Source: Dallia pectoralis
Lineage: Eukaryota > Chordata > Actinopteri > Esociformes > Umbridae
Assembly (NCBI GenBank): GCA_029465975.1
Contig: CM055737.1
Span: 16,687,645 to 16,751,644, forward strand
DNA length: 64,000 nt
Reading direction: 5' to 3'
Part shown: in pieces, positions 63,559 to 64,000 of the stretch
Position numbering within the stretch: position 1 is the stretch's first letter
Layout of the letters: each line of letters begins with the position of its first letter
Translations under genes and position numbers: made by a program
The notes under the pieces: generated by a model
The model's input: only the letters and a program-made list of their open reading frames with translations
Databases searched by the model: none
What the model was told of the DNA's origin: nothing

Positions 63559-64000
63559 TCCTGGAAGCAATACATAGACAGATCTGCAGATGGACAAAGA
63601 TCTAAACTCATTAAAGTGATGATCAACGATCTAGCAAAATTTGCCCTGTGGTCAGACAGAAAGTTTGACAGTTAACGGAGCTTTGCCAGTTCTGTTCCGT
63701 GTGTCGACGTAACAGCTGAGGAATGTCCCGTGACAGCTTATCAGAACCTAGCTGTCAGAGAGTGAAACAGAGTGTGAACCCAACAGCCGACCCGGTTAAC
63801 CTCTGTCTGACGATTCTGGTTCCAAGGGTGGAAAGAGCAGATCGGGAATCCGGGACGCAGTCGTCGGGCGAAGGCAAGACGTTCAAGTCAGCACATGGCG
63901 AAACTGATCCAGAACTGCAACATGTTACCCAGCCTGGATGTCCCAGCATGCATCTTTCTCCGACAAGGCTTTGTAAACAGCCAGCTCGAACGTACTTCCC
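63554..64000. other. Intergenic DNA to the window end
   Basis: No coding or RNA gene recognised. Confidence 0.6.

Overview
The window looks like a repeat-rich segment of a teleost fish nuclear genome. The evidence is vertebrate-type 5S rRNA genes, a Tx1/L1-clade LINE, a Tc1-like transposase relic, an endogenous retrovirus with a gammaretrovirus-like gag, and long (CA)n microsatellites. Pikes (Esox) are a reasonable guess because extreme 5S rDNA amplification has been reported there, but the species cannot be proven from this sequence.

Layout. (1) 1-9899: tandem 5S rDNA, all genes on the minus strand, about 47 units. (2) 9900-15514: a non-LTR retrotransposon on the plus strand, with a zinc-knuckle ORF1, an ORF2 carrying an endonuclease and a YADD reverse transcriptase, and a poly(A) tail joined to nucleotide 26 of a 5S gene. 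This fits the 5S-targeted (Mutsu-like) Tx1-clade elements of fish. (3) 15515-44731: tandem 5S rDNA, all genes on the plus strand, about 140 units, running into a 500-N gap (44732-45231). Both arrays therefore point away from the LINE, and both flanks carry the same 3' part of a 5S gene. (4) 45232-64000: ordinary intergenic DNA with microsatellites, a decayed Tc1 transposase (about 47290-47970), an endogenous retrovirus with identical-looking 648-bp LTRs on the minus strand (52054-57872) that keeps gag but no recognisable pol or env, and a minisatellite of about 50 copies of a 20-bp unit (62331-63340). No host protein-coding gene was recognised.

The 5S arrays have higher-order structure. Units of about 214 bp carry a 118-nt full-length gene. 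Units of about 204 bp carry a gene lacking 10 nt in its 5' half. The two often alternate as a dimer of about 418 bp, and blocks of several units are duplicated at longer distances. The short class also has altered helix I and box A sequences and is probably pseudogenic. The full-length class keeps the internal promoter and shows paired changes in a stem. Long open frames across the arrays are by-products of a stop-free 204-bp unit and are not treated as genes.
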